Positions 1 to 5,770 of a stretch of DNA of 5,920 nucleotides are shown piece after piece; position 1 is the first letter of the stretch; every line of letters begins with the position of its first letter. Origin of the DNA: Deltaproteobacteria bacterium (GTDB taxonomy: Bacteria; Desulfobacterota; Binatia; DP-6); assembly GCA_005879205.1 (NCBI GenBank), contig VBLD01000030.1:1-5920 (forward strand), in the 5' to 3' direction. The translations under genes were made by a program, and so were the position numbers. Below the pieces are notes generated by a model. That model was not told the DNA's origin. It saw only the letters and a program-made list of their open reading frames with translations, and did not search any database.

Positions 1-113
1 ACCTGGGCGACCAGGTCATCTCGTAGGTGTTGCAGGTCGGCGTCGGTCAGCGCCGTCGGGATGGTCGCGATGAGGTAGCGGCCTTGCTTGAGGATCGGCA
101 CCACCATCTTCAC
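1..113 (-). CDS. rsbS: RsbS-like stressosome STAS protein, N-terminal part (cut by window edge)
   Basis: The first 37 codons of a minus-strand gene running off the left edge. The visible protein begins VKMVVPILKQGRYLIATIP and continues with ALTDADLQHLRDDLVAQ. This is the start of a single-domain STAS protein of the RsbS type; Bacillus RsbS has the matching PILK segment, the first beta strand and the acidic D-LL helix. In known stressosomes RsbS co-assembles with RsbR into a cytoplasmic shell that sequesters the RsbT kinase, and RsbT phosphorylates a serine in its STAS loop. That serine lies outside the window. I chose the GTG at 113 because it gives the usual RsbS N-terminal length; an in-frame ATG two codons later (107) is the alternative. 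A GAGG at 128-131 lies 14 bases before the GTG, somewhat far. The gene starts 19 bases after rsbR stops, so the two are very probably co-transcribed, with rsbT expected next. The family call is firm for so short a fragment because both the local sequence and the neighbour agree. Confidence 0.85.
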   Translation of the reverse strand, partial: MKMVVPILKQGRYLIATIPTALTDADLQHLRDDLVAQ

Positions 114-132
114 CCGCCGTGCCGTTACCTCG

Positions 133-1086
133 CTAGAGCTTCGCCTCCGGGATCGGGACCACCCGGCACCCGAGCAAGCGTTCCGCTTCTTCGATGCCGC
201 CCTGGAGATCGCCGACGGTGTTCATCTTGCTCAGGTCGACGCCGAGGGTGACCAGGGTCTGAGCGATCTCGGGCGACAGGCCGGTAACGATCACCATCGC
301 GCCCAGGAGCCGCGACGCGTCCACGGTCCGCACCAGGTGGTTCGCCACGTTCGAGTCCATGGCCGGGACGCCCGTGATGTCGAACACCACGACCTTGGCG
401 CGGATGGTGCGGATGGCGCGCAGGAGCTGCGCGGTCAGCTGGCGAGCGCGCTGGACGTCGATGAGGCCGATGATCGGCAGGATGAGCAGCCGCTCGCGGA
501 CCGGCAACACGGGCGTGGACAGCTCACCGATGGCTTCCTGCTGCTCGCGGATCACCCGCTCGCGCTCCTGCACGAAGCCCACGGCCACGGTGATCGCGAT
601 ACGGTTTGCGGCGGGCTCGTAGGCGTCGAGGACCCGGTTCAAGATCCGGAAGTCGGCCTGGTACTTGGCGAACAGCGAGCGGGCCAGCACGTCGCGCAGA
701 AGAAGCACGATACCGACCACCTCGTGGGTCTCCACGCCTCGCGGGATGATGCGTTCGGACAGGCTTCGGGCGTAGGTCTGCAGCGCCTCGAGAGTTCCCG
801 TCTCCAAGGCATCGAGGTAGTTGTCGAAGACGGACGTGGCTTCCGCGAATATCTCGTCCCGGCTGATCGCCGTGAGGAGCCGCGCCTCGGTGATCCGGCG
901 CACCCATTCGTCGCGAAGCCGGGTGCGGCCCTGCCGGAGGTGCGCCACGAGCTCACGCAGAAGGGTCCCCGTCGAGGCCGCGGCCGGCGCCCCCCCTCGT
1001 GACTCGGCAGAGCGCCGGCCGGTCCTCGGGTGTGCCGACGGCGGGCGGGAAGGCTGCCCCCCCGCCTGCGACCGATGCGCTCTCAT
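133..1086 (-). CDS. rsbR: RsbR-type stressosome protein (RsbRD-like N-terminal domain + STAS)
   Basis: A 317-residue RsbT co-antagonist. Residues 1-40 are an Arg/Pro/Ala-rich, probably disordered leader. Residues about 41-185 form an all-helical domain (LLRELVAHLRQGRTRLRDEW at its start) resembling the RsbRD N-terminal domain, not the globin-like domain of Bacillus RsbRA. A helical linker (VQERERVIREQQEAIGELS, 172-190) leads into the STAS domain at about 193-305. In the STAS domain VVVFDITGVPAMDS puts Ser245 where Bacillus RsbRA has the phosphorylatable Thr171, while PEIAQT retains Thr277 at the Thr205 position. RsbR family proteins form the stressosome with RsbS and tune release of the RsbT kinase, which acts in the cytoplasm. 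The start at 1086 is chosen because an AGGAGGG lies 7 bases before it and conserved sequence begins well after it; an upstream in-frame ATG at 1182 lacks such a site. The output of the pathway (sigma factor or other) cannot be told from this window. Confidence 0.92.
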   Translation of the reverse strand: MRAHRSQAGGQPSRPPSAHPRTGRRSAESRGGAPAAASTGTLLRELVAHLRQGRTRLRDEWVRRITEARLLTAISRDEIFAEATSVFDNYLDALETGTLEALQTYARSLSERIIPRGVETHEVVGIVLLLRDVLARSLFAKYQADFRILNRVLDAYEPAANRIAITVAVGFVQERERVIREQQEAIGELSTPVLPVRERLLILPIIGLIDVQRARQLTAQLLRAIRTIRAKVVVFDITGVPAMDSNVANHLVRTVDASRLLGAMVIVTGLSPEIAQTLVTLGVDLSKMNTVGDLQGGIEEAERLLGCRVVPIPEAKL

Positions 1087-1093
1087 GGCCTTG

Positions 1094-1100
1094 CCCTCCT
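1094..1100 (-). promoter_or_regulatory. Shine-Dalgarno site fixing the rsbR start
   Basis: On the minus strand AGGAGGG stands 7 bases before the ATG at 1086. It is a near-perfect match to the anti-Shine-Dalgarno sequence and decides the start against the longer reading from 1182. Confidence 0.8.
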
Positions 1101-1155
1101 GGCTGAAGGTAGGGCACCCCGGAACGGCCCCCACAATCCCGTAAATCGACATGGG

Positions 1156-1198
1156 AAAAACCCCTGGCGACGGCAGGACCACCCCGCCCGCGGTCGCC
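1156..1198 (-). terminator. Weak terminator-like hairpin after the DHH gene
   Basis: Within the 174-base gap between the DHH gene and rsbR, the minus strand has GGCGAC (1198-1193) and GTCGCC (1171-1166), which can pair as a 6-bp stem around a 21-base GC-rich loop, followed after AGGGG by five Ts (1160-1156). The long loop and short T run make it a poor intrinsic terminator, but it is the only candidate separating the DHH gene from rsbR. I see no convincing promoter for rsbR in the gap, so read-through from the DHH gene remains possible. Confidence 0.22.
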
Positions 1199-1260
1199 GA
1201 GCTACGGCTTCGTACGCGGCTCTGGCGCGATCGGGGTGGACCCGCTCTCGTCCAAGGGGG

Positions 1261-2295
1261 CTACGCGACGAGCGGCTGCCCGCACGACGGGGCGAGACCG
1301 AGCGCCGCCAGCAGCCGGTCGCGCACCATGGCTGCCGCCCGCTCGTGCGCGGCCGGATCGGGGCCGACGTGGATGCGGCCGCCGGCGATCATGTCGTGAC
1401 CGCCCGCGAGCTTGCTGCCGAGCACCTGCTGGAGCAGGTCGCCGGCGTTGACGTCGCGCTCGATGGTCCGGATCGAGCAGTGGAGGCAGCTGCCGAAGGT
1501 TCCGATGGCAGCCGCCCAGGTCACCTGATCGAGCCGCAGGAGGAAGTCCGCCACCTCGGCCACCATGTCGGGGTAGCGCACGTCGCCGAGCAGCGAGACC
1601 ACGACGCTATCGTAGAGGACGGCGCGGTCGATCGCTTCGCGGAAGACGCGGAAGTACTCGCGCGGCACGCGCGCGTTCTCGATCTTCGCCAGGCGGCGCT
1701 TGTTGGTGTGCGGGTAGAGGAAATGGCTCGCCTCGATGTCGGCCGCCGTCGCCTCGCGTCCGAGGTCCTGCGTCTCGGCCGCGATGCCGTAGAACAGCGC
1801 CGTCCCGATCTTGGGCTCGATCGTCAGCTTGGACTCCCGCAGGTACTCGGTGAGGATCGTCGACGTCGCGCCGTACTGATCGCGGAGGTCGAGGAACGGC
1901 ACGCCCGGATAGTCGTCGTAGGCGGGATGATGGTCGATGACCGCGGTCGGCACGAGACCTTCCGGAAGCGAGTTGTTCGGGCGCCCGGGCTGGGTGTCCA
2001 CCAGCGCCACCTGCGTCCCGCCACCGAACTGCACCTCGCTGACCGGCACCAGCGTGATGTTGAGATAGGTGAGCATGGCGCGGTTCTCGGCGCGCCCGAC
2101 GATGCCGCCGAGAGCGATGTGCGCTTCCTTCCGCAGCAGCTCGCCCACCAGGTACTTGAGCGCCGCAGCGCTGGCGAGGGCATCGGGGTCGGGGTTGTCG
2201 TGCGGCAGGATCACGAGCTGGCCGGGACCATCGAGGGCCTGGAGCAGACTCGGCAGCGTTCCGCGATTATTATTGTTGGGGCCGCCAATCGTCAT
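1261..2295 (-). CDS. DHH/DHHA1 family phosphoesterase (NrnA-like)
   Basis: A 344-residue cytoplasmic metal-dependent phosphoesterase. The DHH domain shows motif I HDNPDPDALAS (His32, Asp36, Asp38), motif II VDTQPGR (Asp100) and motif III DHHP (Asp121-His122-His123). The C-terminal DHHA1 domain shows SIRT (274-277) and the GGH substrate-binding motif (298-300), followed by AGGRIHV. Relatives such as NrnA use a two-Mn centre to hydrolyse oligoribonucleotides (nanoRNA), pAp or linear products of cyclic dinucleotides; which of these applies here is not visible. In motif IV the sequence is YGIAAETQDLGRE (169-181): Glu174 stands where many family members have a metal-binding Asp, with Asp177 three residues later. 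The length is typical of the family. The N-terminus has an unusual run of four Asn. The start at 2295 has no good Shine-Dalgarno sequence (a GAGG lies 18 bases away), so the exact start is less certain than the function. A good promoter lies just upstream, so the gene is probably transcribed on its own. Confidence 0.92.
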   Translation of the reverse strand: MTIGGPNNNNRGTLPSLLQALDGPGQLVILPHDNPDPDALASAAALKYLVGELLRKEAHIALGGIVGRAENRAMLTYLNITLVPVSEVQFGGGTQVALVDTQPGRPNNSLPEGLVPTAVIDHHPAYDDYPGVPFLDLRDQYGATSTILTEYLRESKLTIEPKIGTALFYGIAAETQDLGREATAADIEASHFLYPHTNKRRLAKIENARVPREYFRVFREAIDRAVLYDSVVVSLLGDVRYPDMVAEVADFLLRLDQVTWAAAIGTFGSCLHCSIRTIERDVNAGDLLQQVLGSKLAGGHDMIAGGRIHVGPDPAAHERAAAMVRDRLLAALGLAPSCGQPLVA

Positions 2296-2339
2296 CGCAT
2301 GCTGGTCGCGGCGCCTCGAGCGCCCGCAGAAACCGCAAA

Positions 2340-2368
2340 ATTAGACACTGTTTCGCCCACACTGTCCA
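2340..2368 (-). promoter_or_regulatory. Sigma-70-like promoter of the DHH gene
   Basis: On the minus strand TGGACA (2368-2363) and TCTAAT (2345-2340) each match the -35 and -10 consensus at five of six positions, with an exact 17-base spacer. The site sits in an AT-richer patch between the small upstream gene and the DHH gene. Transcription would start near 2333, leaving a leader of about 38 bases. That leader contains a small hairpin, GGCGC/GCGCC with a 5-base loop (2310-2324). Two copies of ACAGTGT (minus strand; 2365-2359 and 2351-2345) overlap the two promoter boxes. The prediction rests on the consensus match alone. Confidence 0.55.
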
Positions 2369-2375
2369 CGCCGTC

Positions 2376-2618
2376 TTACGCGGTGCGGCAGCGAGCGGCG
2401 CGAAGCGCCGCACCGGCCGCGCGCAGGCCGGCCAGGATGCCGTCCTCGAAGTTGAATTCCGCGCTCTCGACCAGCGGCCGGAAGTCGTGCGGGTTGAGCA
2501 GATCTTCGGCGGTGAGGTGCGGAACGAGGCGCCGCGCGAGCGCGAGCACCTTGGCTTCCTGCTGCGTGACCATCTCGCCGAGGAGGTGCTCCACCTCGTC
2601 CCAGCTCACGCGCGCCAT
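2376..2618 (-). CDS. Small conserved-looking hypothetical protein (80 aa)
   Basis: An 80-residue protein starting MARVSWDEVEHLLGEM. I do not recognise a named family. It looks real: the composition is balanced, it has amphipathic helical segments (6-35), then LTAEDLLNPHDFRPLVES (35-52) and FNFEDGILAGLRAAGAAL (55-72), a layout of short soluble helical proteins without signal peptide or membrane segment. The C-terminal tail is Ala/Arg-rich. The start at 2618 is preferred over an upstream in-frame ATG at 2765 because the extra sequence is Arg/Ser-rich, would run into the tldD coding region on the other strand and lacks any family character; the ribosome site is only a weak GGTGG about 7 bases upstream. 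It is divergent from tldD across 67 bases, so the two could share control, and it lies 80 bases upstream of the DHH gene on the same strand. Function unknown. Confidence 0.75.
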   Translation of the reverse strand: MARVSWDEVEHLLGEMVTQQEAKVLALARRLVPHLTAEDLLNPHDFRPLVESAEFNFEDGILAGLRAAGAALRAARCRTA

Positions 2619-2627
2619 GCTAGACCA

Positions 2628-2637
2628 CCGCCGGCGG
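2628..2637. repeat. Perfect 10-bp palindrome in the divergent tldD intergenic region
   Basis: CCGCCGGCGG is a perfect palindrome in the 67-base space between the 80-aa gene and tldD. It could be an operator shared by the divergent genes, or chance in GC-rich DNA. No convincing -35/-10 pair was found for either gene here, and tldD has no clear Shine-Dalgarno sequence. Confidence 0.25.
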
Positions 2638-2685
2638 CGTGCAAGCTGATTGGCCTCGCGCGTCGTGCTCTGGTAGCGTGCCCGA

Positions 2686-4125
2686 ATGGACGTCGCCGAC
2701 CCGGGACGGTTCTTCCTCGAACGCTTCGGGCTCTCCGATCGGGCGCTGGAGCAGGTCCTGGGCACGGCCCTCGACCGGCGGGCGAACCATGCGGAGTGCT
2801 ACTTCGAGTTCCGCATGAACCAAACGGCTTCGCTGGAGGACGGCGTCGTCAAGAAGGTCACGCGGAACGTGAGCCAGGGAGTCGGGGTGCGCGTGCTCGC
2901 GGGGACGCGGACCGGATACGCGTATTCGGACGAGGTATCGCTCGAGCGACTCGAGATTGCCGCGCGCACCGCCCGCTTCATCGCCGAGGAGCGCGAGGGA
3001 GCCCCCCCGCTGCCCGTCCCGCGCGTCCCGCGGGCGCCGCATGATCTCTATGCGCTCACCGAGCCCCCCATCGAGACGCCGCTGCCCGATCAGGTGGCGC
3101 TCCTCGCGCACCTCGACGCGGTGGCGCGCGCAACCGATCCGGCCATCAACAACGTGCTGGCGGGCCTCGGCATCGAGCACCGCGTCGTGCTGGTCGTCAA
3201 CTCCGGCGGCGTCTTCGTCGGCGACGTTCGTCCGCTCGTCCATCTGACCGTCACGTGCATCGCCGAGCGCGGGCAGAACCGCCAGCAAGGAACGTACGGC
3301 GGCGGCGGGCGGCTGCCGTTCTCCGCGCTCACCGACGGCCGCGCCGAGCGGTTCGCGCGCGAGGCGGCTCGCCAGGCGCTCACCAACCTGGACGCCATCG
3401 CCGCCCCGGCGGGCACGATGACCGTCGTGCTCGGCCCCGGCTGGCCCGGCATCCTGCTTCACGAGGCGATCGGCCACGGGCTCGAAGGCGACTTCAACCG
3501 CAAGGGCGTCTCGGCCTTCACGGACCGGATCGGTACGCGCGTCGCCTCGGAGCTCTGCACGGTGATCGACGACGGCACGATCCCACTGCGGCGCGGGTCG
3601 CTCAACGTCGACGACGAGGGCACACCCACGAGCCGCACGGTCCTGATCGAGAAGGGCATCCTCCGCGGCTACCTGCAGGACCGCCTGAACGCGTCGCTCA
3701 TGGGGATGCCGCTCACCGGCAACGGCCGGCGCGAGAGCTTCGCGCACATCCCGATGCCGCGCATGACGAACACCTTCATGCTCGCCGGCCAGGACGCCCC
3801 CGAGGACATTCTCCGCTCCGTCGACCGGGGACTCTACGCGGTGTCCTTCGGCGGCGGGCAGGTCGACATCACGAGCGGCAAGTTCGTGTTCTCGGCGAGC
3901 GAGGCATACCTCATCGAGGGCGGGAAGGTCGGGCGGCCGGTGAAGGGCGCCACGCTCATCGGCAACGGCCCAGACGTGCTGCGGCGAATCTCGCGCGTCG
4001 GCGCCGACCTCCAGCTCGACGAGGGCATCGGCACGTGCGGGAAGGACGGCCAGTCCGTGCCGGTCGGCGTCGGCCTGCCGACCGTGCGCATCGACGGACT
4101 GACCGTCGGCGGCACGCAGGCCTGA
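2686..4125 (+). CDS. tldD: TldD metalloprotease, catalytic subunit
   Basis: A 479-residue protein, almost exactly the length of E. coli TldD. The N-terminal half (about 1-235) is the PmbA/TldA N-terminal region, with ASLEDGVVKKVTRNVSQGVGVRV (48-70) typical of the family. The zinc site is HEAIGHGLEGDF: His259, Glu260 and His264 form the HExxxH motif. Cys451 in GTCGKDGQ near the C-terminus is the conserved third ligand region of TldD. With TldE it forms a cytoplasmic heterodimer with an internal channel that cuts unfolded peptides; in E. coli it trims the microcin B17 precursor and degrades the CcdA antitoxin. Every expected catalytic element is intact. The ATG at 2686 is chosen because the family alignment begins about there; no strong ribosome site precedes it. 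tldE follows after 6 bases, so the pair is one operon. No peptide-antibiotic biosynthesis gene lies in the window, pointing to a housekeeping peptide-turnover role. Confidence 0.97.
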   Translation: MDVADPGRFFLERFGLSDRALEQVLGTALDRRANHAECYFEFRMNQTASLEDGVVKKVTRNVSQGVGVRVLAGTRTGYAYSDEVSLERLEIAARTARFIAEEREGAPPLPVPRVPRAPHDLYALTEPPIETPLPDQVALLAHLDAVARATDPAINNVLAGLGIEHRVVLVVNSGGVFVGDVRPLVHLTVTCIAERGQNRQQGTYGGGGRLPFSALTDGRAERFAREAARQALTNLDAIAAPAGTMTVVLGPGWPGILLHEAIGHGLEGDFNRKGVSAFTDRIGTRVASELCTVIDDGTIPLRRGSLNVDDEGTPTSRTVLIEKGILRGYLQDRLNASLMGMPLTGNGRRESFAHIPMPRMTNTFMLAGQDAPEDILRSVDRGLYAVSFGGGQVDITSGKFVFSASEAYLIEGGKVGRPVKGATLIGNGPDVLRRISRVGADLQLDEGIGTCGKDGQSVPVGVGLPTVRIDGLTVGGTQA

Positions 4126-4131
4126 TCCGCG

Positions 4132-5475
4132 ATGGATCTCCGCGACCTCGCGACCGAACTCGTGGCGCGGGCATGCGCAGCGGGGGCGCGTGCCGCCGAC
4201 GTGCTCGTCGGGGAGAGCGAGGGACTGTCGGTCACGGTGCGCCTGGACGAGGTCGAGAAGCTCAAGCGCGCCCGCCAGCGACGGGTGGGACTGCGCGTCT
4301 TCGTCGGCAACTCGACCGCCATCGTGTCGACCGCGGACCTTTCGTCCGGGGCGCTCGAGGCGCTCCCCCGCGACGCCTGCGCGCTCGCGCGCGCCACCGT
4401 CGCCGACCCCCATGCCGGGCTCCCGGACCCCGCCGACCTCGCGCGCGAGCAGCCCGACCTCGACCTCTACGATGCGGCGATCGAGCAGCTCGAGCCACCC
4501 GCGGCGTTCGCGCGCGCGCGCGAGGCGGAGGCGGCCGCGCTCGCATCTGCCGCCGAGATCACGAACTCCGAAGGAGCCGAGTTCGGCGGCGACGGCGGTC
4601 AGGTGGCCTACGCCTCGAGCCTCGGCTTCGCGGGCGCCTACAGCGGCACCCACTGGGGTCTCAGTGTCTCGCCGGTCGCGGCACGCGACGGGGCGATGCA
4701 ACGCGACTCCTGGTACACCGCGCACCGCAAGCTCGCGGCCCTCGACCCGCCCGCCGAGGTCGGCCGCGAGGCGGCACGGCGCGCGCTCCGCCGGCTCGGT
4801 GCGCGCCGCGTCCCGACCGGGGAGTACCCGGTCGTCTTCGATCCGCAGGCGGCGGCCTCGCTGCTGCGTCATCTCGCGGGCGCGATTGCGGGCCCTGCCC
4901 TCTACCGGCGCGCCTCCTTCCTGCTCGGCCGACTCGGCGAGGCGATCGCCTCGCCCCACGTGACGGTCGAGGACGACCCGCTGCGCGTCGCAGGTCCGGC
5001 GTCGCGGCCGTTCGACGCCGAGGGCGTGGCGTCGCGGCGGCTCGTCGTCGTCGACGGCGGCGTGTTGCAGAGCTACCTCCTGGACGCCTATTCCGCCCGG
5101 CGCCTGGGGCTCCGTCCGACGGGGCATGCCGCGCGCGGCTTCGGCGACGCCCCGGGCGCGTCACCCACCAACTTCTTCCTGGTGCCCGGGCCGCACTCGC
5201 CCGAGGCGATCATCGCTTCGATCGGCGCAGGGCTGTACGTGACCGAGCTGATCGGCTTCGGGGTGAACGGGGTGACTGGAGACTACTCGCGCGGGGCGGC
5301 GGGTCTGTGGATCGAGCGGGGAGAGCTCGCGTATCCGGTCGAGGAGATCACCATCGCGGGCAATCTGCTCGCCATGTTCCGCGGCATCGAGATGGTGGGC
5401 AACGACCTCGTCTTCCGCAACGCCATCGCGGCTCCGACCGTCAAGGTCGAGCGCATGACCGTCGCCGGAGCCTGA
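4132..5475 (+). CDS. tldE: TldE/PmbA subunit of the TldD/TldE protease
   Basis: A 447-residue partner of TldD (also called PmbA; E. coli protein about 450 residues). The N-terminal region carries LSVTVRLDEVEKLKRARQRRVGLRVFVGN (32-60), the family's beta-rich fold. The C-terminal region carries NFFLVPG (347-353), GLYVTELIGFGVNGVTGDYSRGAAGLWIERG (367-397) and the terminal EEITIAGNLLAMF segment (404-416), all PmbA signatures. It has no HExxxH, as expected: in the known heterodimer TldE lacks zinc and shapes the substrate channel while TldD cuts. Sequence at the matching place is VVFDPQAAASLLRHLAGAIAG (234-254). The start at 4132 is 6 bases after the tldD stop, so translation is probably coupled; a CAGG at 4117-4120 is the likely ribosome site. 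The C-terminal end is complete. The middle is Ala/Arg-rich, consistent with the high GC. Its stop lies 9 bases from the stop of a convergent small gene. Confidence 0.96.
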   Translation: MDLRDLATELVARACAAGARAADVLVGESEGLSVTVRLDEVEKLKRARQRRVGLRVFVGNSTAIVSTADLSSGALEALPRDACALARATVADPHAGLPDPADLAREQPDLDLYDAAIEQLEPPAAFARAREAEAAALASAAEITNSEGAEFGGDGGQVAYASSLGFAGAYSGTHWGLSVSPVAARDGAMQRDSWYTAHRKLAALDPPAEVGREAARRALRRLGARRVPTGEYPVVFDPQAAASLLRHLAGAIAGPALYRRASFLLGRLGEAIASPHVTVEDDPLRVAGPASRPFDAEGVASRRLVVVDGGVLQSYLLDAYSARRLGLRPTGHAARGFGDAPGASPTNFFLVPGPHSPEAIIASIGAGLYVTELIGFGVNGVTGDYSRGAAGLWIERGELAYPVEEITIAGNLLAMFRGIEMVGNDLVFRNAIAAPTVKVERMTVAGA

Positions 5476-5484
5476 GGGCGGCCG

Positions 5485-5667
5485 CTACTCCTCTTCCTCC
5501 TCCTCATCCTCGTCGAGGTCGTCGTCGTCTTCATCGTCCTCGAACTCGCCCTCTTCGTCGAAGTCCTCGTCGTCTTCCTCGTCCTTTTCCTTTTCCTTTT
5601 CCTCGTCTTCCTCGCGCGCATGGAGCAGATCACGCAGAAACGACGGTGCGGTCAGCCGTTGTGCCAT
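5485..5667 (-). CDS. Polyacidic small protein (60 aa), function unknown
   Basis: A 60-residue protein: a short head, MAQRLTAPSFLRDLLHAR (1-18), and a tail of 42 residues of which 35 are Asp or Glu, ending in six Glu. The only breaks in the tail are three Lys in a KEKEK stretch, two Phe, one Gly and one Leu. It is likely to be translated: GAGGAGGGG ends 6 bases before the ATG, one of the best ribosome sites in the window. The head could form a short amphipathic helix; the tail must be disordered and strongly negative, as in histone-chaperone-like, DNA-mimic or RNA/ribosome-associated acidic tails, but there is no family match I can name. It is convergent with tldE (9-base gap) and lies between tldE and bioB. 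Low-complexity DNA can make open frames by chance, so the strong ribosome site is the main support. Confidence 0.68.
   Translation of the reverse strand: MAQRLTAPSFLRDLLHAREEDEEKEKEKDEEDDEDFDEEGEFEDDEDDDDLDEDEEEEEE
5585..5602. repeat. Three tandem TTTTCC hexamers inside the polyacidic gene
   Basis: Three exact copies of TTTTCC in tandem, coding Glu-Lys dipeptides on the minus strand. They sit in a longer low-complexity pyrimidine-rich stretch (about 5488-5615) made of CTC, GTC and TCC triplet-like units. Slippage by one hexamer would stay in frame and change the protein by two residues. Confidence 0.7.
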
Positions 5668-5673
5668 GCCGAA

Positions 5674-5682
5674 CCCCTCCTC
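5674..5682 (-). promoter_or_regulatory. Strong Shine-Dalgarno site of the polyacidic gene
   Basis: On the minus strand GAGGAGGGG is followed by 6 bases and then the ATG at 5667. It fixes the start and supports translation of the 60-aa protein. Confidence 0.75.
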
Positions 5683-5770
5683 GAGATGAGTGCGATGCCC
5701 TTGATCATATTTGACGCGTCCTGTCTATCGGTTTTCCGGGGATTGGATTTAGCCGGGCCGGGCCGGGGAA
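5683..5770. other. Intergenic region between the polyacidic gene and bioB
   Basis: This gap holds three tandem CCGGG units (5753-5767), an 8-bp palindrome GACGCGTC (5713-5720), and on the minus strand a TATGAT (5709-5704) that matches the -10 consensus at five of six positions but has no acceptable -35 box at normal spacing. It could be a weak promoter for the polyacidic gene. I see no hairpin with a T run that would terminate bioB, so transcription may continue from bioB into the small gene. Confidence 0.3.

Noticed and set aside
1084..1182. Longer rsbR reading starting at 1182
   Set aside because: No ribosome site before it, extra residues have no family character, and an AGGAGGG sits 7 bases before the ATG at 1086.
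1030..2649. 539-residue plus-strand frame opposite the DHH gene
   Set aside because: The minus strand here encodes a DHH protein with all core motifs; this frame shows no family features.
2646..2685. Possible TTGGCC/TGGTAG promoter for tldD
   Set aside because: Spacing is 15 bases and the -10 match is poor; not strong enough to call.
2619..2765. N-terminally extended form of the 80-aa protein from 2765
   Set aside because: The extension is Ser/Arg-rich, crosses into the tldD coding region and lacks a ribosome site.
2620..5127. 835-residue open frame on the minus strand opposite tldD and tldE
   Set aside because: It is rich in Arg, Ala, Asp and Glu with no recognisable domain, and lies opposite two clearly conserved genes; long antisense frames are usual in DNA with high GC at third positions.
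3255..5714. 819-residue plus-strand frame overlapping tldD/tldE in another frame
   Set aside because: Arg/Ala/Pro-rich translation without motifs; it is a shadow of tldD and tldE.
5701..5729. Plus-strand TTGATC / TCTATC promoter-like pair with 17-base spacing
   Set aside because: The -10 box matches only three of six positions and no plus-strand gene follows in the window.
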